From NCBI GenBank assembly GCA_003290165.1, contig QNQO01000797.1, forward strand, positions 124,001 through 188,000: a stretch of DNA of 64,000 nt, read 5' to 3'. Each line of letters begins with the position of its first letter. Within the stretch, counting starts at the first letter, position 1. This stretch comes from Berberis thunbergii (taxonomy: Eukaryota; Streptophyta; Magnoliopsida; Ranunculales; Berberidaceae). The notes beneath the pieces are model-generated. The model made no database searches and was not told the DNA's origin. It saw only the letters and a program-made list of their open reading frames with translations. The position numbers and the translations under genes are program-made. Below are positions 45,801 to 57,429 of the stretch, in pieces.

Positions 45801-48800
45801 TACACTTAACTCGCTAAGCTTTAAGAACAAAGGTGATTCTGTTTATGCTTCAGACGATCTGGCTAATTCTATATACTTTTATTTAATTATAATTTGACAC
45901 TCTTCTTCTATTACAAAGTAAACCTAACCGATTACCTTTGGAAATGTTACTTACTAAAGACCGGGTGAAGAAAGAAAAATGTCCGCTAATGCCCACGGGA
46001 TAAGATCCTTTTTAGATTAGCAACGAATTCTTGTATATATGAAGAAAGATTTCTCCCAGGGTTCAGTTCAGACCCTGAATGTCATACCTTGTTGAAGGCG
46101 ATTCACGAGAGATTCCCACACAATTCTGTTTGATCGAGATGTGACTGCCCATGATATGTTCAGTATAGTGATGGATTTCATGGCCGACGTCTAACAAGCA
46201 CGAATACGCCGACATGAAACGAGTTCCCGCGGAGTATTTTTGCTTTCGTCCTCAGATGTTTGGACGTTTTGTTCAATTTCGGCACTTGCATTCTCATGCC
46301 TGGAACCCTCGCAATTGATTGGGAGAAAGATGGATTGTTATCCATCAGAAATCTATAGGAATACCATGGGGATTTCCTTCTAATAGATGTTATGTCTTTC
46401 ATCATTAACATCCAATTCCATGCTAATAAGAAAAATGAGTAATTGCTAGTTAGAACGGCTCTGAAAGTTTTTCTGCTTCAATTAGGGAATAACGCAGATG
46501 GATCAATCCCGCAGTTCTGCAGCGTCCTCCAACTCGCTGTCCACTCCCCTTCACTTTCTTTTCCGGACAGGGAATATGCGAATCACAAAGGCCTTCCCAT
46601 TATGCGAAGTTCAAACCTCGCTGGAGAGAGAGGCAAATTGAAAAATGATCTCAAATCCCCTTGCAATCAAAGGTGAAAGTGGGAAAAAGATGACAAAACC
46701 CTGCAAGCTACGGCTTGAAAGCCCCCTTATATTATAGTGGCGTTAGCACTTCCATTTTCTTAGTTGTATCCAAATGCAAAAAAAAGAGATTTAGAATTGA
46801 TTGATGCACTTTTCTTTTCCTGACTTTTAGTAGGGAAAAAGTTGTGTTATACTTCCTGCCACAATCGAGTGGGACGGAAGCTAGAAAGAAAAATCAATTC
46901 ATTTGCAACAGATCTTGGAAGAAAAGCAATAGAAAGCCGAGATTTTGATAACACGAGGAGAACGGTTGGTTGTTTTCAGATGATGAAGTATTCGTCAGCG
47001 ATAGGGTGAAAAAGCCCTTGAACAAAAGGAAGAAAAATGAGCTATTCCATGTTGCCAGTGGCATATCTAGTTAAGGCATGGCAACATGAATCGAAAAAGA
47101 AGGCCACACAATGTTAGTCTTTAATCCAATTTAACCTTCTTGCCGACAAAGGGGGTTAGGTTAGAGGGATGCCTCGTAGCTCCAGTTAGAACAAAACAAC
47201 CAGACGCACTACTTTTTTAGCTGGTCTGGTATCCAAAGGCTCTTGTTTAGAGTAGAGGTAGGTCACCCTGTAGCCAGTGACTAGCTCAATTGAGGATTAA
47301 AGACGTGCCGTGTGTGCAAGCAGAGGCAATACCCCAACCAAAAGAAGGTGTAAACGGTGAAAGGGTTGGGTATCAGTCTCGTACTGCAAGCCAGGTCTTA
47401 GCTAGACCTTCTCATTAGTGCTACTACTAATAGTGATAGATCAAGCACTGAAGAGGAATATGGTTCTTGAACTGATGAAGAGACTGGCTTTCAACCAGTA
47501 GGTGAACTCTGACTTGCACGGATGGCAGGGAAGCCTCTGCGCCAAGAGCAAACAACTATGCAAATGTCGACTTTTTTAAGGCATTAAGTCTAGTCTAGCT
47601 TTGTAGTTGGAAGGCTTATTCTAGGCCTACTTTTTCTCTTGACGCCTTGATTACAATATACTATAAAAATGAAACTTGACGCATTTTGGCCCCCGGGCCT
47701 ACGTTTGCGTAGTTGTTTTGGCTCCCTTATTGTTAGGGGTGTAGGAGCACACCTTCAACTTGGGCTTTGACAAGACTTGGCTATGTAGAGTAGACCTAGC
47801 TCACTCGCTCTTTGGCTCGCTCCTGGCTTTTCTTTTGTAGCAAACTTTTCAACTTGTAGGGCAGTAGACAGTCTTGTAAATCTGCCTTCTGTTTCACTTT
47901 TTGATTCATTTCCAACTAAAATGTGAAACTTGATCCCCCTTTACTTGCCCTTTTCACTGAACATATTCAATCCAGCAGTACCTCCCTTCAAGTCACTGCT
48001 ACCTTGTTATGAACGATTCAGCGAAGGGATTCCATCCAACTCCTCTATATGAATCGCTCTAGGAAAGTCTGCTTTTGACACAAATGAATCCAAAAAAGAA
48101 TAAAATGACTTGGAGAGGCCGAGGGATTCCTTAAGTTGAAGAAATGATATCCTAACAAGGAAGAATATCGAGAAATTAAGTAGGAAAGTGGAAGAGTTCT
48201 CAGCCTTTGATTGCACCAAGAACTTGCGCAAAAGATAGGGGAGGGGTTGCTTTACTCCCTTCCAGACCCCCCATCGAGTCTGGAGCAGAAGGAACACCTG
48301 CCATGTTCGATGAAATGTGAGGAAAAAATGCAAGAAAACCTAGGATCAATGGCAGAGATTAAGAGATCCAAGAGCAACCCGCCAATCGAGGCATGGAACC
48401 CTTAAAAATTAAATCGCCTCAACACGCCAATTCAGTTTCATTTGGTATTTTTGAAGGGTCCACAAAAATGCTTATAGATGGTAGATAACAGCAGGGTGAT
48501 ACATGTGTAGATTTTTTCCCTCGATTATCTAGTGCTGGTGTGCCATCAAGATTTTGGGCAAACGAGTTCTTTAATTTTAAGGCTTCTTTTGTTGGATCTG
48601 GTATGGTTGCCCACCATGCATTTATTTGGGGTGGGGATCCAATGAATCCCCTAGTGATAGCTTCAAAAGCTTGGTGAGCTGAGAATCTAAGTCACTAAAC
48701 TTAACAAGTCTTCAGCCAGAACAACCAGATTATACAACCAAAAACCATTTCATTGCCTCGTATTCCTCCTCCTCCAGTGAACACCTTTATCTCATTTTCC

Positions 48801-48952
48801 ATACTCCCCTCCTCATCCTCAATCTGGCGGTCCCTCTCCTAGTGCAGCCAGCAAATCAAGGAGATACAACTTAAAAGCCTACGCGCATCAAGTTGTTCGG
48901 CTTTGGCCCTTTCTAAACGTGACTACACGGAATTCACTAAACTTGACGATAT
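45801..48952. other. Organelle-like DNA, no gene recognised
   Basis: About 3.1 kb of mixed sequence with the style of plant mitochondrial spacers, for example cccgggcctacgtttgcgtag and gtcaccctgtagccagtgactag. The longest frames (48007-48333 minus, 46178-46411 minus) match no family I know. A reading near 48560 (SRFWANEFFNFKASFVGSGM) is also unrecognised. The second CACTA element begins immediately to the right. Confidence 0.4.
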
Positions 48953-48955
48953 AGA

Positions 48956-49245
48956 CACTACACCAAAAATGGCCATTAGCAACGGTTTTAAACCGTGGGG
49001 GTAACCCATTGTCACGGCTTAGAGCCGTGGGCTGTAGAGGCGTCGCTAAATCCCTAGTAACGGCTAAAAACCGTGGCATAAATATTAGCAACGGTTTTAT
49101 CTCGAGGACGGTTGATGATTTAGCCACGGTTATAAACCGTTGCAACAATCTTAGCCATGGTTCTAAGCCGTAGCCAGGAGTAGCAACAGCTTAAAACCGT
49201 TGCAAGTATGGCCACGGTTTTAAGCCGTGGCAAAAAAATTTTAAA
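48956..49245 (+). repeat. Left terminus and subterminal repeat array of second CACTA
   Basis: About ten full or half copies of agcaacggttttaaaccgt and close variants (gccacggttttaagccgtgg) in both orientations. In En/Spm-type elements such repeats bind TNPA and are needed for transposition. Confidence 0.92.
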
Positions 49246-50290
49246 ATTTTTTTTTGTCACAATGTTAAGCCAATGCAAATCTACTAACAGTGATGCAATA
49301 CAGACAATGAAGAGAAATTACAGACTGAAGAACTTGTAATTGTAATTCTGAATTGATGATAGTAAATGGAATGGATTATATTCAATAAGAAAGCTAATTC
49401 GAGATAGCTAATCTCCTATAGAGCAAATGCTCAAGTGTACAATTTTCTTACAAATCAAATGAATCCTTTTTTCTCTCTTATGCTCTCTTATTTATAGTAC
49501 TACATTTATTGACAACTAATCTAACATAAATCTTTCCTAAACAACATAGCACTCTGCAACATATAGCAACCGGCTCCCTTTAGTAACAACACTTGTGTTA
49601 GTAATCTGCATTCCATTCATGCACAAAAGAGATGAGAGTGATAATATGAGAGGACAATATTTCCATGATTGATATCTCACACCAGTAATAAGAATTGTTT
49701 TCGTACAAGATGCTTAATTACTCTAAGTATAGGAAGCATTCAGGATACGATCACATAGAAGATATGATATGCAATTTTATGCAATTTAAAATGTTTCTCA
49801 ACAGAATTTCAATAAACTGAACTCAATTTCAGTGTTCACTCAAAGCACTAGAACATAGCAATAAAATTTCAAATTGGGGTGTTCCTAATGTACGTTAGGC
49901 GCATGCCTTGCGCCTAGGCACAAATAGGGTATCACTCCCTCACTGCACCTTTGCACCTTAACCACACTAATACAAGATACAATGAATAATCCAATGATCC
50001 AATAAAAAAAGTTCATGATTGTTTTCCAACTGAATCAGCCACTAGCCTAACAGAATAATGTCATAGTTTAATACAAGTCTACAAGAAAATTTGATCTTTT
50101 TTGCTACATTTGGCATACAAGTCCACGTAAAGTTGCACAAATTAAACATTATGAAATTCAAATATATATTAAATTAGAAATGAATTCTAGCTAACTAGAA
50201 TGAGTTTGGATTATAAAGAGGAGAGAGAGAGATATACATTGGCTTTGATTGCTCATCCCCACTTGAAGACCTTGATCAGCCATAAGAGCT
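49246..50290. other. AT-rich internal CACTA sequence without a recognised exon
   Basis: No coding frame of note and no captured exon I can recognise. A gagaggagagagagag run lies near 50216-50232. Confidence 0.4.
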
Positions 50291-51060
50291 CCTCCACTAA
50301 AGAAAACACCCTGAATTGAAGAGCAAAAAACCAAACTGGAGCCTACTGTAAAAAAAAATGGATTTTGGTTTATCAGATTTTTTACAGTAGCAGATACAAC
50401 AATCCTTACAAACTGAGTGTCCCTGTAGTCGATTAAATCTAGATGCTCCCTTGAATAACGAAAAGAACTCGTAAAATTTCAAGAGAACAATATTACAACT
50501 TTAAAACAAATATTTGTCAAGGATCCAAAAAATTTTACTCTTCTATTAACAAGATAGCAGAAAGCTTTTTAATATTATTGTGATAACCCTTGTGTAATAG
50601 TTTAAGCTTTTAGAGATGATGACAATGTAACTATCCTTGATGATACCTAATGTTATGAATCGTACTGCTCATGTTTTCTATTCAAGTCATTATCTGCCAC
50701 TTGGCTAAAGGGAAACATAAATACTAAAGGGCTTGGTTTCAGCTTAGCAAGAAAACTTGCTTGCACCACAAATATGACTTGCGGCGTGATTGCACTGCTC
50801 CACTCTGAACCCGTTCCCAAAGCCATTCCCTCCCACCCTTGCAAAGCACCAAGATCTCGCTCAAAGAGTTGCTGCAATACAAACTGCAGACCTCCACCAT
50901 GGCTGCATTTTCCACTTCCCGACAGTATGATCCAGCTAAAAATCGACCCCCAAAATAGGTCCTTACTACATCCTAACTCTGTCATTACAAACCGCATCCA
51001 AGAGACCACCAAACACCTCAAAGAAAACTCCAAACATTCATCAAAACATAGCTCGAAACC
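50291..51060 (-). other. Unrecognised possible captured fragment
   Basis: On the minus strand a 126-codon frame (51033-50653) reads LQQLFERDLGALQGWEGMAL and ITPQVIFVVQASFLAKL. A shorter stretch near 50290 reads MADQGLQVGMSNQS. G+C is higher than in the surroundings, as in the captured exons, but neither matches a family I know. Confidence 0.25.
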
Positions 51061-51677
51061 AGATCATTCTCTGTATTTTGTTGGGTATACATCTCTGTTT
51101 TATATACTGAAAAAGCATCCCAAATCCCAAAACTTTACCAAGTAAGAGTATCTCATTGATAAGAACTGAAAACTTGTCATCATAGATTCCTAGCCTCTAA
51201 AGGTATTAACATGTTCAATAAAAAACCATATTATAAAACTGAACAAATTATGAGAAAGTGAACTGTAGAGAATATTTAAAGAAGGGAACCCACATCCAAA
51301 TGGAGAAACATGTAAGATCATGGTTAGAAAAAGTTTATCCCCTTAACTCCAAAGAAAAAATTTATCCCTTTAACTAATAAAAAATATATCTGCAATTAAA
51401 TGACAAAAAACCATAAGCATAATTCAATTAGAACAAAAATAACTGAAATAACCCATTTCATATAAAGTTCATATCTTTCAAGCCCTTGCCTCACTCCATC
51501 TGCTGTAACATTTTTATAGAATGCATCCCATATGTACTACCCAAACCAGTTCAACAAGTCTAGAATCCTAACCATTCAAAAAAATAACTAAGCAAATTTA
51601 TTGAGCAATCATACCAACAATCAAGGTCACCTGGATAGAAGAGTTATCAAAAACATATTTTCTATTTCATTTGCTAC

Positions 51678-51797
51678 CTCTTTTGGATCAGCAAGCACGT
51701 TGACAATGGCTGTGTCAATAGCATCTTGGTTCTCAAGTCTTGAGGCTCTAGCTGCATGCAAGACAATAGTATCTTTGTCCATGTCTCTGTTGAAAAC
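51678..51797 (-). pseudogene. Plasma-membrane H+-ATPase exon fragment
   Basis: A clean 40-codon exon lies between acceptor actgtag (51798) and donor gtagca (51677). It reads [20 protein letters not shown] then [20 protein letters not shown]. This is the P-type ATPase region just after the phosphorylation site, matching the plant AHA/PMA consensus [19 protein letters not shown]. The pump energises the plasma membrane; this piece lacks the catalytic aspartate, ATP-binding loop and membrane helices. No stop or frameshift interrupts it. Confidence 0.9.
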
Positions 51798-52379
51798 CTA
51801 CAGTGGATATCATTTCAATTTTAAGAGGTGCGAACAGAGTTATGAAAGAATGTAGTGCATTACCTGTCTAGAGCTCAACATTGTCAACACGCTATAAAAA
51901 TTGTAAATATATATTTATATATACAGGCAGCTCTCTAGATAACAGAAACCAAGTAACCAATTAACAGATGTGGGTGTATATCACAACCAAATTGTCATGG
52001 TCCTAAACTTTTAAAATGATTTTCCTAGAAATAGCAACTGCACAGCAGTGTACAAGAGGTTCTATGAGTGTGGCCAAAACATCCCTTATATCAAGCTCAA
52101 CTATTAATGGATTATTCATGCTCATCAAGAAGATATGGAGTTGAGGGCACTTGAGGAAGGTCCATAAAGGATATTCCTTTCAACTACCTTCATGTTTCAT
52201 TGGGATTCAAACTTGATTTTGTAGTTTGTCTTCTTTCAGGTATTCATATTTCTAGGTGCCTTTGTGATCTCTCACTCAATTTATACTCTGATTTCTAATG
52301 AATATATTGGTATGCTTGATCTTCAAAAGAAAAACATAGCAAACCCATTGGGATTCATAGAACACAACTTGATGCGCAC

Positions 52380-52490
52380 AATATGGCATACACAACCCTA
52401 TTACAGCTTTGCACACACATACCCATGAGAGAATTGCTGTAGAGATATGAATCCAAGTCCTTCCCTTTGATGCCATCTGAAATGAAAGCA
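52380..52490 (-). other. Exon-like block, unrecognised
   Basis: Between a pyrimidine-rich acceptor atttcag and a donor gtatgt, the minus strand reads GIKGKDLDSYLYSNSLMG. Splice borders look real and the block sits between the RFT1 and H+-ATPase pieces, but I cannot assign it. Confidence 0.25.
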
Positions 52491-52773
52491 ATGGCAGTAT
52501 TGAAGATATCGATCAATCAAGTAATAACAAAACAACCTATTTAGGATTACAAGCATGAGAAACTCACAACAAAAGCATTTGCCTGTTTGATCATTTCGTG
52601 AAGAGAATTAGACAAAAACAAATAAATATTTAATAACAATATTACTAATAATAAATTAAATACACAAGATTGCTCTTCCTGCACTTCAAGCATTAGCTCG
52701 AAAGCCTTGAATAAATAAGCAATGTAAAATGTCAGGCACTGAAAATTAAATACCATGGATTAAGATAGCTTAC

Positions 52774-53601
52774 CCATATGGATTGGAGATGTTAAGCTTT
52801 TGCCACCAAAATATTAATCCACATGTTGCAGATGTAATCAATATTCCAATTGGCAAAACCAACCAGGCCACTTTCAGTAATTTCGCGGCATTATCTCCTG
52901 CTGATGCACCATCGCTGCACAATAGGAAATGTATGGAAATGAATAAACTAGCAAAAAAAATGTATTCCAGGTAATATTCCATATGCATAAAGGATAGAGT
53001 TTACCTTATGTAAACAGAATATAGCAAAATTGATGCACATGCAGTGTCAGGACCAACCATCCGAGGTTTAACCTAGAGATCTGCTAGGACAAAATGAACT
53101 CAAGTCAAATGATTGAACCATCTGTCCCTTCACATTCTTTTGGATATTAAGGAAAATTATCTCCCTTCACATTCTTTTGGATATTAAGGAAAATTTTCTG
53201 GAATTGATAAAAATGAATACTCATCTTCCCATAAATTCTAAAAGGTTAATTTTGGCCTGAAATGTCCAAAGTGAATTCTGTCCGATGGTGGTTTTAGACG
53301 TGCTGCATGTGTACCATTTGTTTCAATTTGTTTACACAACTTACAGCTCATAGACTACCAAACTACCACCCAAACCAAAAGCAATTGTAGTGAAAGTAAA
53401 TAGCATAGCAGAAACCCCTTAAGTTAGTCATCCTGTAGTTTTTGAAAACATGAAGAGTTCTTATATTTGTCTTACTTGCTTTTTTACACTTGAACCAAAA
53501 TGAGTGAGAATTGAAGTAATAAATAGCTGAAGTTTTACATACAAGGTAAGAGAAATCACCATCTGATATCTGCTCACAAGCATGCTCTTCGAACTTCACG
53601 G
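52774..53601 (-). pseudogene. RFT1-like flippase fragment (two exons)
   Basis: Exon 53601-53560 reads SREVRRACL, a TGA, then ADIR. It joins in phase to exon 52914-52774, reading CDGASAGDNAAKLLKVAWLV then LPIGILITSATC and IFWWQKLNISNPYG. Together this follows the plant RFT1 pattern SREGFRRAC-RADI...AAKL-KVAWL-LP-GI...FWWQ. RFT1 is an ER multi-pass protein linked to flipping of lipid-linked oligosaccharides for N-glycosylation. A possible next exon near 52740-52670 is too diverged to assign. The TGA and a missing residue pair (GF) show decay. Confidence 0.8.
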
Positions 53602-53799
53602 CTAAAAAACAAAATACATGTGACCAGGAATTGAAATTGCATTGCATAAATCTGTAGTCCAGTCCAGAAGTTGAAAATTAGATCGAGTGTTGATAATCCA
53701 AATTTATCAGTTTCATATACTAAAACCGAAATTGATTAACAACATTGCAAAAAAGAAAAATTATAGTCATTATTTACCGCGGATTGGGGCAGATTTTCT

Positions 53800-54284
53800 T
53801 TAGAAACCATCACCACTCCACTCGGATTGGCCAATATCCGTCCCGCCCTCCCCTATTAAACGTTTAAATTTTAAAAAAAATGTCTGAAGAAGGAATGGGG
53901 AGGGGTGCTTGGAATCCACTTTAACTGAACTGAAGGAATCAAAGGGAGGTGCAGCAGCTCTTCCAAGCAATCCACCACCAGAGGCTGCAGCATAGACATC
54001 AGATGGATCAATAACTGGAAATGAAGAAGAAGGCACATTTCTTCCATTGACATTGACACCACCATTACCACCTCCTCCCAAATGCAAATCAGATATATTT
54101 GGAAACCCTTCTCTCCCTTCAATCCCTTGATCATAAAAAAAACCTTTAAACACATGCCCACCAATCTTCACTACTGCTTGGTATGCATACTCATCTTCTC
54201 CATCGTCAATGGCTGTCACTCGCACACACTTGAACACTGCCGGTGCTCGCACTTGCCTTGGCAATGTCTCTTTAAAACTTGCAT
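53800..54284 (-). pseudogene. SHI-related (SRS/LRP1) transcription factor, IGGH exon only
   Basis: After acceptor tatgtacag at 54285 the exon reads [39 protein letters not shown] and [14 protein letters not shown], the hallmark IGGH domain of SHORT INTERNODES-family factors. A glycine-rich tail with [16 protein letters not shown] follows. The first exon with the RING-like C3HC3H zinc finger is missing. The intact gene would regulate auxin biosynthesis and organ growth; this copy cannot bind DNA through the RING-like finger. No internal stop is present up to the TGA/TAA region near 53800. Confidence 0.9.
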
Positions 54285-54821
54285 CTGTACATACAAAACA
54301 AGCATCCATAAGATCACAAAAGAGAGAAAACCATTCAACATGTATATACATATGAAAAAATATGAACAAGAGAATATAGTACATCCCATTGTTCAATTTG
54401 TCCTGATCCATAGATCATAACAAGAAAATCCATTAAAACTTCTTTCATGTATACATTTATAACAAGAGAAACCCATTTCAACTTCTATTGATATACAAGA
54501 CTTGCATCAAAAGAGAATTCTATTTCAACTTCTTCTGACCCTATAAGACTACATCAAAAGAGAAACCCATTTCAACTTCTTGTGACCTATAGTACTAATT
54601 TGGATTTTTCATGTATAACATGTGAACAACAACAGAAAACACTCATTTGAACTTCTTTCAATAAAAAAGAGAGATACCCATTGATCTACAAGATCATAGG
54701 AGAGATGCCCACTGAAATTTTTTTAGAATTTGATAAAATCCAATATCTCTGAGACAAAATCCATAATCACCATGCGTCAAGTAAAAGCAATGCCAGTATC
54801 TGGAAAGCTACTTACACACAA

Positions 54822-55892
54822 CTATTTCAGCACTTTCACTCCCAGAAAACAGGTACCATCAATAAAATGATTCTTAGTAGCCATGCGCCTCTTCTTCACA
54901 GCCTCTGCAGCAATGTCCTTCAAACATCACAAGTTCAATCCAATTACATAAATTAAACAGAAATAAAATGCCACATAAAAAATGACGTTCAACTTGAATA
55001 GGTGACAACTATAAGAGATAAGCACCTTCTTATGTTGCTTTCTGTACATGGCAGTCCATGTAAGCTTCGATGGCTTGAGTCGGTTGTGGAAGTACCTATT
55101 GCATTTTGAGTTTGCAAAGAGGAAAACCTACATTTATGAAATTGTTTAGAGTTTCATATTGTTATGATGCGAACATATTAGAAAACTACATCACTCTTGT
55201 ATTGGGAAACAAATAGTTCATATGGTACCTGTGAATCGGATCCAATAAATCTTATACCCTTTCTAGGGTAAATCTTTTGACCACTAAAACGGCAGAGTTC
55301 AGTTCTGAAGAATAGACAATAAAGAATCATTCAATTCAAAACTTTCTGAAAGTTGCAATCATAAACAAGAGATAAGTACCCCATATCTCACACACAAAAT
55401 TTTATATGGTATGCTCATACAACAAAATATTTGACATTTCTGCGATACATAATGTACACACAGTTTCAAATCCTCCACATCATGTGCATACATAATGTAC
55501 TTGCAATAAAACAAGTCCTATGGTTGAGCCTACTAGTTTCCATGGGACAACAATCTCAGAAAACTAAGATATACATTCTCGAAACAAAACACATAAATCT
55601 CAGAAAACAAGTCATATACCCAATCAAAATGAACCCTAACATCCAATCAGATCTAACAAGCCAAAACCCATGAAAAATAACGAATACCCATTAAGAACAA
55701 TTATGATTTTTCAAACCCCACTTCAGTATAAAACGATTTCATTCAACTCTACATATCAAATCAGATCAGAAACTAGATGATAAATGTTAAAACCAACTAT
55801 AAAACAGAAAACTAACACAACAAAAGAGAACAGTGAGAGATAAAAGGAAAAACCCATATCAAGAATCGAAAATGAACTCACTTGAGAACCAT
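54822..55892 (-). CDS. RPL24-derived chimeric ORF (ribosomal protein L24e N-terminus)
   Basis: Four exons splice in phase: 55892-55882 (ATG, MVLK), 55304-55229 ([20 protein letters not shown]), 55127-55026 ([34 protein letters not shown]) and 54917-54822 ([15 protein letters not shown]). After RRMATK the reading leaves L24 and ends 15 codons later at TAG 54824-54822. The predicted 94-residue product has the L24e zinc-ribbon fold region. No stop, frameshift or broken splice site is seen in the captured part, and the native promoter seems to be included. The C-terminal half of L24 is replaced. Confidence 0.88.
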
Positions 55893-56240
55893 TGTGGCTA
55901 ATCTTCTCTTCTTTTCTACAGTACTGGATTGAAATCACTTGCAATCTTCCATTAAATCTCTCTGAAGCTCCTCAATCTCTCATCTGCGCCAAACCAGAGG
56001 TCGCAAACTCTAAACTGCGCAAATCTCTCTCTTTTTTTCGCAAACTCTAAACCGTGCAAATCTCTGTCTCTTTTTCGCAAACCCTAAACGAGAGAGAGAG
56101 GTCGAAAACTAAGAGATTCAAACTTCTTTCGCAAACCTAAATCAGCGCCAAATTCGTTTTTCCCCAATTTTTTTCGCCAAAGCGAGAAATCGAGAGCGCG
56201 GAACTCCATCTCCAAATCACTCGTGGCGCACGTGCAAAAC
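55893..56240 (-). promoter_or_regulatory. Captured RPL24 leader and promoter with telo-box
   Basis: Upstream of the RPL24 ATG the DNA is rich in tctctctc/gagagag tracts and contains aaaccctaaa at 56079-56088, with degenerate copies (aaactctaaac) at 56011 and 56042. AAACCCTA telo-boxes mark plant ribosomal-protein and translation-gene promoters. The segment reaches almost to the right subterminal repeats, so the CACTA element seems to have taken the gene's 5' end whole. Confidence 0.6.
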
Positions 56241-56244
56241 TATT

Positions 56245-56458
56245 TTGTTTAGCAACGGTTTTTGGCTGTTGCTAATTATAGCCACGGTTTTTTGCCGTGG
56301 CTAATGCACCCACGGTTTAGAACCGTGGCCAGTCATTTTTATAGCCACGGTTTTAGGCCGTTGGCCACTCTATCCACGATTTTTGGCCGTGGCAAATAAA
56401 CCAACGGTTTAAAATTGTGGCTATCTCAGTGTAGCTAAACAAGCCTTTTGGTGTAGTG
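56245..56458 (-). repeat. Right terminus and subterminal repeat array of second CACTA
   Basis: Five or more copies of agccacggttttttgccgtgg-type palindromes, then the terminal ttttggtgtagtg ending at 56458. The motif family is the same as at the left end, which confirms that both ends belong to one element. Confidence 0.92.
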
Positions 56459-56690
56459 AGAACTAGATACGAAGTCGACTTTTCATCCTCTATTGTATAA
56501 AGTCCATTATTGACGACCATCCAAGCAATCACTGAATGCCTCGGGATCAAATCAGTGTGCCACAAAATATTATTGTATTCTACCTTACCTTGGGATATTT
56601 TTTCCTGACCAATTGCCAAGCTGATTTGAACGAGAAATCCCCTTCCATAGATAACGTCCATACCACCCTATCAGGCAAATCCAATGCCCT
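56459..56690 (-). pseudogene. LINE zf-RVT remnant at the CACTA insertion site
   Basis: The minus strand reads YGRGFLVQISLAIGQEKISQ and NILWHTDLIPRHSVIAWMVV then NNGLYT. This is the zf-RVT pattern of plant LINE or RT-like proteins (LWH-IPRHSVIAWMA). The reading is cut at 56458 where the second CACTA element begins; I could not find its continuation beyond the left terminus at 48955. Confidence 0.65.
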
Positions 56691-57249
56691 AATCTAAAAA
56701 ATAGGATCTTATTAGAAAGCATATGTACCGGCTTGCGACCAAGGAACTGCTATTAAGCATGCAATGCATTCAATAAAGGATTTCCTCTTCCCTTACTTTG
56801 GGGTCTACTAATACAACCCCAATTTCATTGAATGCTGAGGAGATTGATTGAAAAAAAAATCAGGATCCTGTCTTGATCTTCGAACTTTCTCTCTGCTTGA
56901 AGTTTTTCTGGCAAAGCGGTCACAAGAACGGAATAACTTTACTCACTAAGCTTTCTCCGCTAGCAGCTTATGTAGTGGTCGGCCAACTAAAGCTCGGTAA
57001 TCTTCACCCCCTTATTGAACTTAGTAGTCGGCGTTCTATATGCAACTTATCGAGTCTATGAATCCCTTCATTTGCTTGCCTCCTTCCAGCCTAGAATGCC
57101 TATGGACTAGAAGCTAACCACTGGAAGCTCACCCTTCGCGCAGGAGGCCCAGCATTCTATTGATATTCAGATCATATTGGTGCCATCGCTAATAGAATTT
57201 CAGAGGTTAAAGTTTCTCATGGGCATGACGACACAATTGTGTTGACTAT

Positions 57250-57420
57250 CAATAGCAAAGGAGCTTAGACGATGAATGATAATTACAATGCACTAAGACA
57301 TGTCAATCCTCAAGCCTCTTGGTCGAAATTTTTTGGTTCACCAACAATAACCCGAAATAGAGTTTCATAGCTTGGTTGGTGATAAAAAATGTTGTTCTCA
57401 CAACTGTTCATTTGATTAAT
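57250..57420 (+). pseudogene. Second LINE zf-RVT remnant
   Basis: The plus strand reads ASWSKFFWFTNNNPK, a stop, then SFIAWLVIKNVVLTT, the same zf-RVT pattern on the opposite strand to 56459-56690. It closely parallels the L1 block at 43845-43920 (SWSKLVWFTSKIPRQSFIT) and may come from the same LINE family. Confidence 0.6.
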
Positions 57421-57429
57421 TGGATTCCG

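Larger units (their letters stand above)
48956..56458 (-). mobile_element. Non-autonomous CACTA transposon with captured host exons
   Basis: Exact ends CACTACACCAAAAATGG (left) and CACTACACCAAAAGGCTTG (right, reverse strand) are flanked by the 3-bp target duplication aga at 48953-48955 and 56459-56461. Both ends carry arrays of a palindromic subterminal motif agccacggtttt-aaaccgtggct. No TNPD or TNPA reading is present. Instead, pieces of RPL24, SRS/LRP1, RFT1 and plasma-membrane H+-ATPase are lined up on the minus strand with introns kept. It would need a transposase in trans. The element inserted next to a LINE remnant. Confidence 0.93.

Noticed and set aside
45403..45830. A small host gene on either strand
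   Set aside because: Both frames are short and overlap, and the plus-strand reading fits the basic tail of a LINE ORF1 better.
48956..56458. An ordinary multi-exon host gene with RPL24, SRS and RFT1 domains
   Set aside because: The parts come from unrelated families and lie between exact CACTA ends with a target duplication, so transposon capture explains them better.
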